DNA of 64,000 bases from an uncultured Clostridia bacterium (GTDB lineage: Bacteria; Bacillota; Clostridia; Christensenellales; UBA1242). The stretch spans positions 1-64,000 of the forward strand of contig CANSRZ010000004.1 in NCBI GenBank assembly GCA_947649575.1, read 5' to 3'. Of the stretch, positions 43,305 through 52,666 are shown one piece after another (the stretch's first letter is position 1; each line of letters opens with the position of its first letter). The notes under the pieces were generated by a model that was given only the letters and a program-made list of their open reading frames with translations, ran no database searches and had not been told where the DNA came from. The position numbers and the translations under genes are program-made.

Positions 43305-45400
43305 TAAAAATCAATCTTGTTGGCAATCCAAACACTGGCAAGACCACGCTTTTCAATTGCCTTACTGGCGCACATGAACATGTGGGCAACTGGCACGGCG
43401 TTACTGTGGAAGAAAAGCGAAAGGTTTATAAATATAAAGATAAAGAAATTGCGCTGGTGGACTTGCCAGGAATTTATTCTTTGACAAGTCTGAGTTATGA
43501 AGAAGAGGTAGGCGTAAAATATTTGCTTGCACATAATGATGAACTTGTTTTGAATATATGCGATGCTTCCAATTTGCAGAGAAATTTATATCTCACGCTT
43601 GGACTTTTGGAAATGGGCGCAAAAGTGATTTTGGCGGTTAATCAGATTGAGAAAAAGCAGATTTGCAAAATTGATTATTCTAAATTAAGTGAACTCTTGG
43701 GAATTCCTGTTGTGCCAATCAATCCTAATTCAAAAGAGGGGATTGACAAATTGAACGACACAATTGTGAATTATCAAACTTCACAAATGCACAAGTTGGC
43801 ATATTTAAAAAATTTGAACCTGAATAATTCTGTTTTTTCTGCAAAAGATAGGCAAATTATAAAAGAAAATAATTTTCTTCTCGAATTTTGTGCAATAAAA
43901 CTTTTAGAAAAAGATAAAAGGCTCTTTGAGCAATTTGGCTTAACTTTTTATGATGTGGAAGAAAACAGTCTTGAAAAAGTTGCGGAGGCAAGATATTGTT
44001 TTATTGATGAGGTTATGGCAAAATGCTCTTCAAAACGCGAAAGAGTGTATGGATATAGCCGATTTGACAAAATTTTGCTGAACAGGTGGCTTGCGTTTCC
44101 GATTTTTGTTGGCTTTATTGCTCTTGCATTTTATCTGACATTCTTTTCTGTCGGGGCGTGGCTAAGTGACGGACTTGTGTTTTTACTCGATAAATTTATA
44201 GGCTCTCCGCTGGTTGCTTTGTTTGAAAAAATTTTCCCAGGCAGTTGGTTGGTCAGTTTGATTGAAGTCGCGCTTGTAGGTGGCGTTGGCTCTATCCTTG
44301 GGTTCTTGCCACAAGTAGCGTTATTGTTCTTGTTTTTATCAATCTTAGAGGACAGTGGCTATCTATCTCGCGTGGCATTTGTGTTTGATGATATTTTATC
44401 AAAAGTTGGCTTGTCTGGCAAAAGCGTTTACACATTATTGATGGGCTTTGGATGCTCCACAACTGCTGTTTTAACTGCACGAAATATGGAGGATAAAAAC
44501 TCTAAGATAAAAACTGCACTTTTAACGCCTTATATGAGTTGTTCAGCCAAGTTTCCGATTTATGCCGTGCTTGGCGGAGCGTTCTTTGGAGCAAAAAATA
44601 TTTTAGTTATTTTAGGGCTATATTTTCTTGGTGTTGTGGTGGCAGTATGCTTAAGTTTTATTCTTGAAAAGACTTTTTTAAAAAGCAAAGGTCAGACATT
44701 TATTTTGGAATTTCCGCCTTATCATTCAATGAGTTTTAAGCGAATTTTGTTTGTACTTTGGGATAACGTAAAATTATTCTTGGTCAGAGTTGGCACGCTT
44801 ATTATCTCTATGAATGTGATTGTTTGGCTTCTCAGCAATTTTTCTTTTACAATGAAGTTTGTTCCAAACAGTGGCGGGCAAAGCATGCTTGAAAGTTTGG
44901 GCAAAATTTTAACTCCTATATTTGCTCCACTCGGCTTTGGAAGTTGGGGCTTGGTCAGCGCTTTGCTTGCTGGGCTGATTGCAAAAGAAGTTATTGTGTC
45001 TTCAATCGCAATGTTTTCTGGCGCAAGTGAAAGCTTTCTATATTCAGCACTTCAAGACCCAACAAGTGCCGTGTATTTCTCTTCGCCTTTTGCCGTTGTG
45101 GCATATCTTGTGTTCTGTCTATTATATTTCCCTTGCCTTGCAAGCATTGCAGTGCTTGGCAAAGAGATTGGCAAGAAGTGGACAATAATCGGATGCATAA
45201 TTGAACTTCTTGTGGCTTATGTTATGGCATTTATAATTTACACAATTTGCCTTGCAGGTCAAAAGCTTGGAGCTTTGAAATTGTTGCTTGTTTTAGGTGT
45301 TGTTATTTTGATATTATTTTCTTTTATCTATATTATCAAAAAGATTAAAGGCAAAAAAGCATGCCATTATTGCAAGAATTGTGATAAAAATTGTAAATAA
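43301..45400 (+). CDS. feoB: Ferrous iron transport protein B
   Basis: 699 residues. Fe(II) transporter with an N-terminal G domain: G1 GNPNTGKTT, G3 DLPGIYSL and G4 region NQIE, then a GDI-like helical linker. The membrane part has the two gating repeats (ESLGKILTPIFAPLGF region near 530, and VGGVGSILGFLPQ) and GFGCSTTAV. The short tail has three Cys (CHYCKNCDKNCK), a FeoC-like or metal-binding end seen in some Firmicutes. ATGA overlap with feoA. Confidence 0.97.
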   Translation: MIKINLVGNPNTGKTTLFNCLTGAHEHVGNWHGVTVEEKRKVYKYKDKEIALVDLPGIYSLTSLSYEEEVGVKYLLAHNDELVLNICDASNLQRNLYLTLGLLEMGAKVILAVNQIEKKQICKIDYSKLSELLGIPVVPINPNSKEGIDKLNDTIVNYQTSQMHKLAYLKNLNLNNSVFSAKDRQIIKENNFLLEFCAIKLLEKDKRLFEQFGLTFYDVEENSLEKVAEARYCFIDEVMAKCSSKRERVYGYSRFDKILLNRWLAFPIFVGFIALAFYLTFFSVGAWLSDGLVFLLDKFIGSPLVALFEKIFPGSWLVSLIEVALVGGVGSILGFLPQVALLFLFLSILEDSGYLSRVAFVFDDILSKVGLSGKSVYTLLMGFGCSTTAVLTARNMEDKNSKIKTALLTPYMSCSAKFPIYAVLGGAFFGAKNILVILGLYFLGVVVAVCLSFILEKTFLKSKGQTFILEFPPYHSMSFKRILFVLWDNVKLFLVRVGTLIISMNVIVWLLSNFSFTMKFVPNSGGQSMLESLGKILTPIFAPLGFGSWGLVSALLAGLIAKEVIVSSIAMFSGASESFLYSALQDPTSAVYFSSPFAVVAYLVFCLLYFPCLASIAVLGKEIGKKWTIIGCIIELLVAYVMAFIIYTICLAGQKLGALKLLLVLGVVILILFSFIYIIKKIKGKKACHYCKNCDKNCK

Positions 45401-45403
45401 ATT

Positions 45404-45455
45404 AAGCAAAAGGTGATTATTGTGATTTTATAGCAAAAAACCTTTTGCTTTTTTT
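45404..45455 (+). terminator. Terminator of feoAB
   Basis: AAGCAAAAGGT (45404-45414) with ACCTTTTGCTT (45440-45450) and T7, loop 25 nt. Confidence 0.8.
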
Positions 45456-45493
45456 GCAGTTTTGTGTTAAACTTAGGTTTGTAAAGGAGAATT

Positions 45494-46810
45494 ATGTTCA
45501 AGCCTATTGTTGCGATTGTTGGCAGGCCAAATGTTGGCAAAAGCACTTTTTTTAACAAAATTTGTGGAAAGAGAATATCTATTGTTGACGACACTCCTGG
45601 CGTGACAAGAGATAGAATTTATGCTGACGCAGAATGGTGTGGGCATGATTTTATGCTGGTTGATACTGGCGGCTTGGACTCCAAAAGTGACGACCGTTTT
45701 CAGGAAGACATCAGAAAGCAGGCAGAAATTGCAATCAACGACGCGCATGTGATTGTGTTTATGGTTGACGGCAGAGGAGGCGTGACATCCACTGATGAGG
45801 AAGTGGCTACTCTTTTAAAAAGGAGCAAAACGCCAGTTGTGCTTGTTGTTAATAAACTTGACAGATTTGAAGTTGAAAACACTTATGAATTTTATTCACT
45901 TGGGCTTGGTCAGCCATATCCGCTTTCTGTTTTGCAAAGCAAGGGGATAGGCGATATTTTGGATGCTATTGTTGAACATTTTCCAAAAAAGAATGAAAAT
46001 GAAGAATACAGCACATTCACAAAGGTTGCGATTGTTGGCAGGCCTAATGTTGGCAAAAGTTCGATTGTCAATCGTTTGATTGGTCAGCAACGAGTTGTTG
46101 TGAGTGATATTGAGGGCACAACGCGTGATAGCGTGCTTGTTCCGTTTAGATTTAACAAAAAAGACTATGCGCTTGTGGACACGGCAGGGTTAAGGCGTCA
46201 ACGCTCTGTTGAAAGAGAAAGCATTGAGGGATACAGCGTTTTGAGAACAATGAACGCTATCAACGAGGCAGATGTTGTTTTGTTTGTTGTGTCAGGCAAC
46301 GAAGAAAAGTTGACCGAGCAAGATGTTCGCGTGGCTGGCTTTGTTCACGAGGCAGGCAAGCCTAGCGTTGTTGTTGTAAACAAATGGGATGAAAAATCTA
46401 AAAACAAGCCTGAGTTTGAAAAAATGCTTGCAAAAGAACTTGCTTTTATGGATTATTATCAGTCTGTTTATGTTTCAGCCTTAACAGGCGCGGGCATGGG
46501 ACAGATTATGGAAAATGTTGAAAAAGTTTATGAGAATGGAAACAAACGTATCACAACAGGACTTTTGAATGATATTTTGCACGATGCGATTTTATATTTT
46601 GAACCTCAAACAAAAAGCGGACGTCGCGCAAAGATAAAATTTATAACTCAGGTGTCAACTCTTCCGCCAACCTTTGTTTTGTTCGTCAATGACGCAAAGC
46701 TTATCAATTTTTCATACAGCCGTTATCTTGAAAACAAACTGCGCGAACGCGTTGATTTTTCTGGCACGCCAATCAAAATTATTATTCGCGGAAAGGAGGA
46801 TAAAGAATGA
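45494..46810 (+). CDS. der: Ribosome biogenesis GTPase Der (EngA)
   Basis: 438 residues. Tandem GTPase for 50S assembly. Two G domains: VGRPNVGKST near residue 9 with DTPGVTRDR and NKLDRF, and VGRPNVGKSS near 181 with EGTTRDS, DTAGLRR and NKWDEK, followed by a KH-like C-terminal domain (about 350-438, FVLFVNDAKLINFSYSRYLEN). ATG after AAAGGAGAATT. The stop overlaps plsY by four bases (ATGA). Confidence 0.98.
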   Translation: MFKPIVAIVGRPNVGKSTFFNKICGKRISIVDDTPGVTRDRIYADAEWCGHDFMLVDTGGLDSKSDDRFQEDIRKQAEIAINDAHVIVFMVDGRGGVTSTDEEVATLLKRSKTPVVLVVNKLDRFEVENTYEFYSLGLGQPYPLSVLQSKGIGDILDAIVEHFPKKNENEEYSTFTKVAIVGRPNVGKSSIVNRLIGQQRVVVSDIEGTTRDSVLVPFRFNKKDYALVDTAGLRRQRSVERESIEGYSVLRTMNAINEADVVLFVVSGNEEKLTEQDVRVAGFVHEAGKPSVVVVNKWDEKSKNKPEFEKMLAKELAFMDYYQSVYVSALTGAGMGQIMENVEKVYENGNKRITTGLLNDILHDAILYFEPQTKSGRRAKIKFITQVSTLPPTFVLFVNDAKLINFSYSRYLENKLRERVDFSGTPIKIIIRGKEDKE

Positions 46811-47595
46811 GTATTTCTTGGGCATTAGTCATTGTCTTTATAGTTTCTTATCTTGTTGGAAGCATCAATTTCTCAAAAATTTTGTCTTGGCATGGCTGGC
46901 ATAAAAATATAGAAAAACAGGGCTCTGGCAATCCTGGCACGATGAATATGCTTCGCACTTACGGCTTTAAGGCTGCAATTGCAACGCTTGCATTGGAGGC
47001 TATTAAATCTGGCTTGACGGCTTGGCTTTGTGCTTTTATTTTGAAAGGTTATAACACTCCAGAAGTGACTTATAATATGACTGTCTTTTTCTTCTCTGGA
47101 TTTGCTCTTGTTATGGGCTCTTGCTTTCCGCTTTTGGGAACAATCAAAGGTGGCAAAGGTGTGGCAACAGCTTTTGGCGTTTTTATGTTTAGCGAACTTT
47201 GGTATGTTGCTCTTGCTCTTTTTGTTGTTGGTATAATTTTGATAGCTGTTACTGAATATGGATTTCTTTCTTCAATGGCATTTATCATTGGCGTAAGCAT
47301 TGCAACAACAATTTATGTTTTTGTTTTAAATATTTCTTATGCCTGGCTGATAACTCTTCTTGTGTGGCTGATTTGCATTTTGATTGTGGTCAAACATCGC
47401 AAAAACTTTTATAGATTGTTTACTCATCAAGAAAACAAAGCAAATTTTAAAGCCTCTTTCATGAAAATGTTTAAGAAAAAAGAGCAAATTACAGAAGCCC
47501 CAGAAGACAAAAACTATGAAAATAACAGTAAAGAACAAACTTCTTCAAAGCAACAAAATTTGAATAATGAAGAAAACGCAAATGATAAGAAATAG
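46807..47595 (+). CDS. plsY: Glycerol-3-phosphate acyltransferase PlsY
   Basis: 262 residues. Membrane enzyme that transfers the acyl group from acyl-phosphate to glycerol-3-phosphate, the first step of phospholipid synthesis. The motifs GSGNPGTMNMLR, GKGVATAFG and SYLVGSINFSKIL lie among five to seven helices. Bacterial PlsY is usually near 200 residues; here about 65 extra hydrophilic residues follow (KKKEQITEAPEDKNYENN, Gln/Asn/Lys-rich). Coupled to der, as in many Firmicutes. Confidence 0.94.
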   Translation: MSISWALVIVFIVSYLVGSINFSKILSWHGWHKNIEKQGSGNPGTMNMLRTYGFKAAIATLALEAIKSGLTAWLCAFILKGYNTPEVTYNMTVFFFSGFALVMGSCFPLLGTIKGGKGVATAFGVFMFSELWYVALALFVVGIILIAVTEYGFLSSMAFIIGVSIATTIYVFVLNISYAWLITLLVWLICILIVVKHRKNFYRLFTHQENKANFKASFMKMFKKKEQITEAPEDKNYENNSKEQTSSKQQNLNNEENANDKK

Positions 47596-47637
47596 TTATA
47601 AAAAGAATTTTAAATTTATGTAATAAAGAAAATTTTT

Positions 47638-47692
47638 CCTCCATATATTACTTTGAGTAGCATTTTTCAGCTATCTCATCATAATATGGAGG
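47638..47692 (+). promoter_or_regulatory. Leader hairpin masking the spoIVA ribosome site
   Basis: CCTCCATAT (47638-47646) pairs perfectly with ATATGGAGG (47684-47692), which contains the GGAGG of spoIVA. Inside, TGAGTAGC/GCTATCTCA forms a second stem with one bulge. Predicted to hide the ribosome site if the leader is transcribed. Confidence 0.5.
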
Positions 47693-47698
47693 TTTTTT

Positions 47699-49174
47699 AT
47701 GGAAAAATTTGAAATATATGATGATATTAAATCGCGCACAAACGGCGACATTTATATTGGCGTTGTCGGGCCTGTAAGAGTTGGCAAATCAACCTTTATC
47801 ACCCAGTTTATGAACAAACTTGTGCTTCCTAATATCACAGAAAAAAACGCAAAAGACAGAACTATTGACGAACTCCCGCAATCTGCCGACGGCAAAACAA
47901 TTATGACAACTCAGCCTCACTTTGTGCCTAACGAAGCTGTTAAAATCAAAATCGCAAATGCTGAAATGAAAGTTCGCATGATAGACTGCGTTGGCTATCT
48001 TGTTGCTGGCGTGCTTGGCGCGGTGGAAGATGACAAACCTCGTCTTGTTAAAACTCCTTGGGCAGAGGAGGATATGCCTTTTGAAGAGGCTGCCGAGCTT
48101 GGCACTAAGAAAGTTATTGACGAGCATTCAACTGTTGGCATTATGGTGACAACTGATGGCTCTATCACTGACTTAACAAGAGCAAGTTATGTTGAAGCAG
48201 AAGAAAAAGTTGTTGCTGACCTTAAAAAGACAGGCAAACCTTTTGTTTGCGTTTTGAACTGCAAAAATCCAAACACAACAGAAGCTAAAAAACTTGCGTT
48301 ATCTTTGGCAGAAAAATATGAAGTCCCTGTTATTCCTGTAAACGCACAAGAACTTAAAGAGAGTGAAGTTGACAAGATTGTTGAAAGTCTTTTAATGGAG
48401 TTCCCTATCAAGTCTATCAAAATCAAGTTGCCAACTTGGCTTCAAGCTTTGTCCTTTACAAGCGATATTATCTCTGAAATTGCGCTCGAAGTGAAAAAAC
48501 TTGGTCAAAAGTTGTTAAAACTTAGTGACGCAAGTGGCGAGGTTTTAGCTTTTACAGAAAGTGAATTCTTTGAGCCGATTACAGTTTCAAATATTCAAAC
48601 TGGCGAGGGCATTGTTCGCTTTAATGTTATTCCAAAAGATGATTTGTTCTATAAAGTGCTTTCTCGCGAGTGTGGCTATGATATCACTGATGATTTCTGT
48701 CTTATCAACTATATCAAAGAGCTTGCTGTTGCCAAGACTGAATATGATAAAATTAAAACTGCACTTGAAGAAGTTCGCCAAACTGGATACGGCATAGTTG
48801 AGCCTAAAAAAGAAGACTTTGAACTTGGCGAGCCAGAAATTATCAAACAAGGCAGCCGCTTTGGAGTTAAAATCAAAGCAACAGCACCATCGCTTCATAT
48901 CATGCGCGTTGATGTGGATACTGAGGTTACTCCGCTTGTTGGAACTGAGGACCAAAGCAATGACCTTGTTAAAAATCTTCAAGAACAGTTCAATGAAAAT
49001 CCAGAGGCAATTTGGGATACAAATATATTGGGACGCAGTCTTTATAACTTAATTGGCGATAATATCAGTTCAAAAATTGTAACAATGCCGATTGAAGCAC
49101 AACGCAAAATGCGCAAAACGCTTGGCAGAATTGTCAACGAGGGCAAAGGCGGAGTTATTTGTATTTTGTTGTAA
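47699..49174 (+). CDS. spoIVA: Stage IV sporulation protein A (coat basement ATPase)
   Basis: 491 residues, the usual length. SpoIVA polymerises with ATP hydrolysis into the basement layer of the spore coat around the forespore. Walker A GPVRVGKST (24-32), DELPQSADGKTIMTTQP, MIDCVGYLVAGVLG, VTTDGSITDLTR and LNCKNPNTTEA, a middle domain, and the C-terminal end LGRIVNEGKGGVICILL needed for targeting. Partners in the window are SpoVM (52519) and the SipL-like protein (14945). ATG after ATGGAGGTTTTTT, inside the leader hairpin. Confidence 0.98.
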   Translation: MEKFEIYDDIKSRTNGDIYIGVVGPVRVGKSTFITQFMNKLVLPNITEKNAKDRTIDELPQSADGKTIMTTQPHFVPNEAVKIKIANAEMKVRMIDCVGYLVAGVLGAVEDDKPRLVKTPWAEEDMPFEEAAELGTKKVIDEHSTVGIMVTTDGSITDLTRASYVEAEEKVVADLKKTGKPFVCVLNCKNPNTTEAKKLALSLAEKYEVPVIPVNAQELKESEVDKIVESLLMEFPIKSIKIKLPTWLQALSFTSDIISEIALEVKKLGQKLLKLSDASGEVLAFTESEFFEPITVSNIQTGEGIVRFNVIPKDDLFYKVLSRECGYDITDDFCLINYIKELAVAKTEYDKIKTALEEVRQTGYGIVEPKKEDFELGEPEIIKQGSRFGVKIKATAPSLHIMRVDVDTEVTPLVGTEDQSNDLVKNLQEQFNENPEAIWDTNILGRSLYNLIGDNISSKIVTMPIEAQRKMRKTLGRIVNEGKGGVICILL

Positions 49175-49197
49175 TTAATTAGTTTTTGTTATTATAT

Positions 49198-49285
49198 CTT
49201 GCTTTTCTTTTAAAGAAAAGTAAGTAAAAGAAGACTAAAAACAAGAGCGTTTAAGAAAATTACTTTTCTTAAACGCTCTTGTTTT
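49198..49285. repeat. Composite hairpin element, two-module copy
   Basis: Module 1 CTTGCTTTTCTTT/AAAGAAAAGTAAG, linker TAAAAGAAGACTAAA, then module 2, a perfect 22-bp stem AAAACAAGAGCGTTTAAGAAAA (49238-49259) with its complement at 49264-49285, loop TTAC. Lies 24 bp after the spoIVA stop. Confidence 0.8.
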
Positions 49286-49358
49286 GAATTTATCTTATTT
49301 TTAAAAGATAGAATTAAACTTAAAAAAACATAAAAGACCCGCGAAGTTTGGCTTTGTT

Positions 49359-49428
49359 CCCGTGTCAACTGAAAATAATTTAATTTTGTTAACGATTTAG
49401 TTGACACGGGGGGGGGATTTGCTATACT
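49359..49428 (+). promoter_or_regulatory. Poly-G promoter with inverted repeat, GLUG gene 49709
   Basis: CCCGTGTCAACT (49359-49370) and AGTTGACACGGG (49399-49410), 28-bp centre. TTGACA 49401-49406, C, nine G (49408-49416), ATTTGC, TATACT 49423-49428; spacer 16 bp. The remaining 280 bp to the gene form a very AT-rich leader with no other feature seen. Confidence 0.78.
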
Positions 49429-49708
49429 GAATTTATAATTTGCAATAAAGCAATGATATTATATAAAATTTATTAAAAATTTTTGAAAAATCTTGCTTAA
49501 TTTCTTAAATTATAGTTATTATTATATACAGAATTACTCATAAACAAGGTAAAATTTTTGGCTTTAAATTTATTATTCTGTACAATTTACTATATAAATG
49601 TATATGTTGTTTTTACTTGCTAAAATTGGCTAAAACCGGGATGTTTTGAATGAAATAATAAGTAAAGCTGATTTTTTTGTTGAAATTTTTTTAATAAGGA
49701 GAAATTTT

Positions 49709-52444
49709 ATGAAAACAAAAAAGAGAGAATTAACAAGAAAAGGCAAGTTTTGGACGATAGGCGCTTGTATATTTGCGGTTTTTGCTTTAAGTTTGGGCTT
49801 GGTTTTTGGCATGCTTGATTTTTCATCAAAGGCGAAGCCAGACAAACTTGATAGTGCAACTGCGCCAACAAACTCTACATATTGGCATGAAAATCCAAGT
49901 TCATTGGATTTTGTCTGGTCGGGCAGCGGCACAGAAGATGACCCTTGGTTAATTTCTTCAGCTGCCGAACTTGCTGCTGTAAGTTATAATATATATGCAA
50001 ATATGATTACTCCAACCAGCACAAATTACTATTATTATGGAAAATATTTTAAACAGACCGCTAATATAGACGTGTCGGCATATTATTGGACACCTATTGG
50101 GTCATATAATGATTCTAAAATTTTTGCTGGCAATTTTGACGGAAATGGATATACTATTTCAGGTATTTTCACAAAGGCTGGCAAAAGTGATGAAGACTGT
50201 GGCCAAGGTCTATTTGGTTATGTGGGAGCGCCAAGCGGTGCTTTGCCTTGTGGCCATTTATCTAATATTACAGTACAAAATTCAATTATACAAGGGAACT
50301 CTCATTTGGGTGGAATTGCTGGCTATATTAAATATGGCACTGTAACTAACTGCGTAAATTCAGCCCAGGTTAAAACTTCAATGTCAAGCGGAGAGGCTTA
50401 TGTCGGCGGTTTGTTTGGATATGCTTCAACATCAACAAATATTTCAAAATCAAACAATTCTGGCACAGTAAACGGCTCTAGTGCTACAAATATAGGTGGC
50501 TTGGTTGGCTTTTATGAGTCGTCAGGTACAAGTTATGTAATTTCTCAGTGTTATAACACAGGCACAGTTTCAGGAGGCACGTCAACAGGTGGTCTTGTTG
50601 GCGAAAGCCGAGGCATAATTCAAGATTGTTATAATAAAGGCAGTGTAAATTCTGCAAGTGCTTTCTCTGGCGGAATAGTGGGCTGGACAAATTATGGCAA
50701 AATTTTTAACTGTTATAATAATGCAACAATAACGAGTGGCTCTGGAATAACTGGGAATTGTGGTTATGCTCAAGTTTTAAACTGCTTTAACATAGGTTCA
50801 GGAGTTTACGGCGTAATAGGCTCTAGATATAATACAAATGTTTCAAAATGTTATTATGGAGGCACTTGCTCAGCCACCCAAGGCATTGGCAATGAGGAGG
50901 ACGAAGAAGGCATAACTGAAAGTGTTGAAACATTGATTAGTGATGTAAAAAATTCTGCTTTTTATAATCCTAACAGTATTGCTTGGGATAAAACTCGAAT
51001 TTGGAATTTTGCTACAGTTTGGGGAATTAATGCAAATATCAATAGCGGGTTCCCAACATTTAAATATCTTATTCCTCCAACTTTGACTATTAATACAAAT
51101 GGTGGGGCTTATCTTGGCTCTACAACTATTACTCAAAATAACGGCACAACTGTGACTATAAAGACTCCAACTCGTGATTATTTTAAGTTTGCTGGCTGGA
51201 CTCTTAGCGGTGGTGGCACTTATGTTGCCGCAACAAATACTTATACTTTTGGAACTTCTGACGGAGTGTTAATCGCGAAATGGACGGCAACCCATTGGCC
51301 AGCCGTTGGAGTAACTAATTGGGCTGGCAGTGGAAGTGCAGAAAATCCTTACATTATTGACAGCGCTGAAAAGTTGGCAGGAATTGCTAAACAAATAAGT
51401 GGAGGATTGAATTTTAAAGACGTTTGCTTTAAACAAACAAAAAATATTGATTTAAGCAAATTTTTGTGGGCTCCAATAGCAAAAGATGACATGTCAACTT
51501 TTGTAGGGAATTATGACGGTGGGAATTTTACTATTTCTGGCATGAGGGTTATATCTGAAACTAAATATGGCGGATTGTTTGGTTTTGTTGGAGGCTTGAC
51601 AGGCAACGTTAGTGTTATAAAGAATATAATTATGTTGGATTCTAGCGTTGAATATAAAGAAGCGAACTCTAATCTTACCGCAAGTGTAGGCTCAATTATT
51701 GGCAGGCTTGGAAATAGTTCAATCATTGAAAACTGCTCAAGTGATGCAATTGTGCGAAATGGCTATTATACTGGTGGCATTGTGGGGCAATCTCAGGGCA
51801 CTATCAATAATTGTTCTTTTACTGGAACTGTTACTTCAGTCAAAAAGGATGGTTTTGCAGGCTCTGGTGGAATTGCAGGGTCTTGTTATGGAACTATGAA
51901 TAAATGCTGTTTTTCTGGCTATATAAGCGCAGTTTTGGTTGGCGGCTTAGTTGGTGATGTTGGCATGTTAAATGGAAAGGGAACTATTAATGATAGTATT
52001 GTTTCTGGCACAGTAAGTTGGATAGGGGATGGAACTGGTTATGCAGGCAGCATTGTTGGTGCTGGAAGCGGAACTTTAAACAATTGTGCTGCTTATGGTG
52101 TTTTACTTGCAAATGGAGCAAATTCTTTAAATTTTAATGCTATTGCCGGTTATATGCCTAACAACACTTCCAAAAACTGTTCATTTGTTGGAATCAGTGA
52201 TTTTGATTTTGCACATAGCACAAACACAGTTTTTGGCATTAAAAGCATGGACAGTTGTTATGTTGTTGTCAACGAACTTAAATATTATTCAGACGGAGAT
52301 TTTGCTGATTTTGCCATTGTGAGTGGCATGAACAAGGATTTGCCAATGCAAAAAGCTTTATATATACTTGCAGAGCAAGTTCCAAATGACAGTGTTGCAA
52401 TGGTTGACAGAATGAAAGCTATGGGATTTGTTAAAAAGGTTTAA
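49709..52444 (+). CDS. GLUG-repeat surface protein with InlB-type repeat
   Basis: 911 residues. ATG at 49709 after AAGGAGAAATTTT; the upstream in-frame ATG at 49646 has no ribosome site. Leader KKRELTRKGKFWTIG and a hydrophobic stretch ending GLVFGMLDFSSK. First GLUG region from about 70 (WSGSGTEDDPWLISSAAELA) with many GGLVG and NCYN turns. InlB/Flg_new repeat near 465-520 (NTNGGAYLGS, PTRDYFKFAGW, GVLIAKW). Second GLUG region from about 535 (WAGSGSAENPYIIDSAEKLAG). C-terminal block LPMQKALYILAEQVP, a variant of the family ending. No sorting motif. Lies between spoIVA and spoVM. Confidence 0.87.
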   Translation: MKTKKRELTRKGKFWTIGACIFAVFALSLGLVFGMLDFSSKAKPDKLDSATAPTNSTYWHENPSSLDFVWSGSGTEDDPWLISSAAELAAVSYNIYANMITPTSTNYYYYGKYFKQTANIDVSAYYWTPIGSYNDSKIFAGNFDGNGYTISGIFTKAGKSDEDCGQGLFGYVGAPSGALPCGHLSNITVQNSIIQGNSHLGGIAGYIKYGTVTNCVNSAQVKTSMSSGEAYVGGLFGYASTSTNISKSNNSGTVNGSSATNIGGLVGFYESSGTSYVISQCYNTGTVSGGTSTGGLVGESRGIIQDCYNKGSVNSASAFSGGIVGWTNYGKIFNCYNNATITSGSGITGNCGYAQVLNCFNIGSGVYGVIGSRYNTNVSKCYYGGTCSATQGIGNEEDEEGITESVETLISDVKNSAFYNPNSIAWDKTRIWNFATVWGINANINSGFPTFKYLIPPTLTINTNGGAYLGSTTITQNNGTTVTIKTPTRDYFKFAGWTLSGGGTYVAATNTYTFGTSDGVLIAKWTATHWPAVGVTNWAGSGSAENPYIIDSAEKLAGIAKQISGGLNFKDVCFKQTKNIDLSKFLWAPIAKDDMSTFVGNYDGGNFTISGMRVISETKYGGLFGFVGGLTGNVSVIKNIIMLDSSVEYKEANSNLTASVGSIIGRLGNSSIIENCSSDAIVRNGYYTGGIVGQSQGTINNCSFTGTVTSVKKDGFAGSGGIAGSCYGTMNKCCFSGYISAVLVGGLVGDVGMLNGKGTINDSIVSGTVSWIGDGTGYAGSIVGAGSGTLNNCAAYGVLLANGANSLNFNAIAGYMPNNTSKNCSFVGISDFDFAHSTNTVFGIKSMDSCYVVVNELKYYSDGDFADFAIVSGMNKDLPMQKALYILAEQVPNDSVAMVDRMKAMGFVKKV

Positions 52445-52470
52445 AAAATGCGCATATGCGCATTTTTTTT
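52443..52470 (+). terminator. Terminator of GLUG gene 49709
   Basis: AAAAAATGCGCATATGCGCATTTTTTTT region: perfect GC-rich palindrome with A and T tracts. Confidence 0.9.
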
Positions 52471-52518
52471 GTTTATTAAATTTTTAGCAAAAAACGTTGG
52501 CGTTGCATATTCTATAAT

Positions 52519-52617
52519 ATGAGCAAAGAAAACAAAGAAGCAAAGTATAAAATTATTTGCATAAAAGCTCCAAAATGGCTTTCATTTTTCCTGAGGAGAT
52601 TAGGTAAAAAAGACTAA
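52519..52617 (+). CDS. spoVM: Stage V sporulation protein M (amphipathic coat anchor)
   Basis: 32 residues. SpoVM is a small amphipathic helix that senses forespore membrane curvature and anchors SpoIVA. The segment IKAPKWLSFFLRRLG followed by KKD aligns with the B. subtilis core IKLPKFLGGIVRAMLG ending RKD, including the key Pro. The position fits too: in B. subtilis spoVM precedes rpmB-yloU-yloV, as here. It has about nine extra N-terminal residues (MSKENKEAK) compared with the 26-residue B. subtilis protein. No good ribosome site; CATATTCT at 52506 resembles a sigma-E -10 box and TATAATATG runs into the start, so the mRNA may be nearly leaderless. Confidence 0.8.
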   Translation: MSKENKEAKYKIICIKAPKWLSFFLRRLGKKD

Positions 52618-52628
52618 AAAATAGGCAA

Positions 52629-52654
52629 CAAAAAAGCAAGGCGCGCCTTGCTTA
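52629..52654 (-). terminator. Terminator of rpmB
   Basis: Perfect palindrome AAGCAAGGCGCGCCTTGCTT (52634-52653), followed on the minus strand by T residues. Confidence 0.85.
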
Positions 52655-52666
52655 AATTTTGTCACC

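Noticed and set aside
49210..49407. 65-residue minus-strand frame after spoIVA
   Set aside because: It lies on the hairpin element and the poly-G promoter and has no ribosome site.
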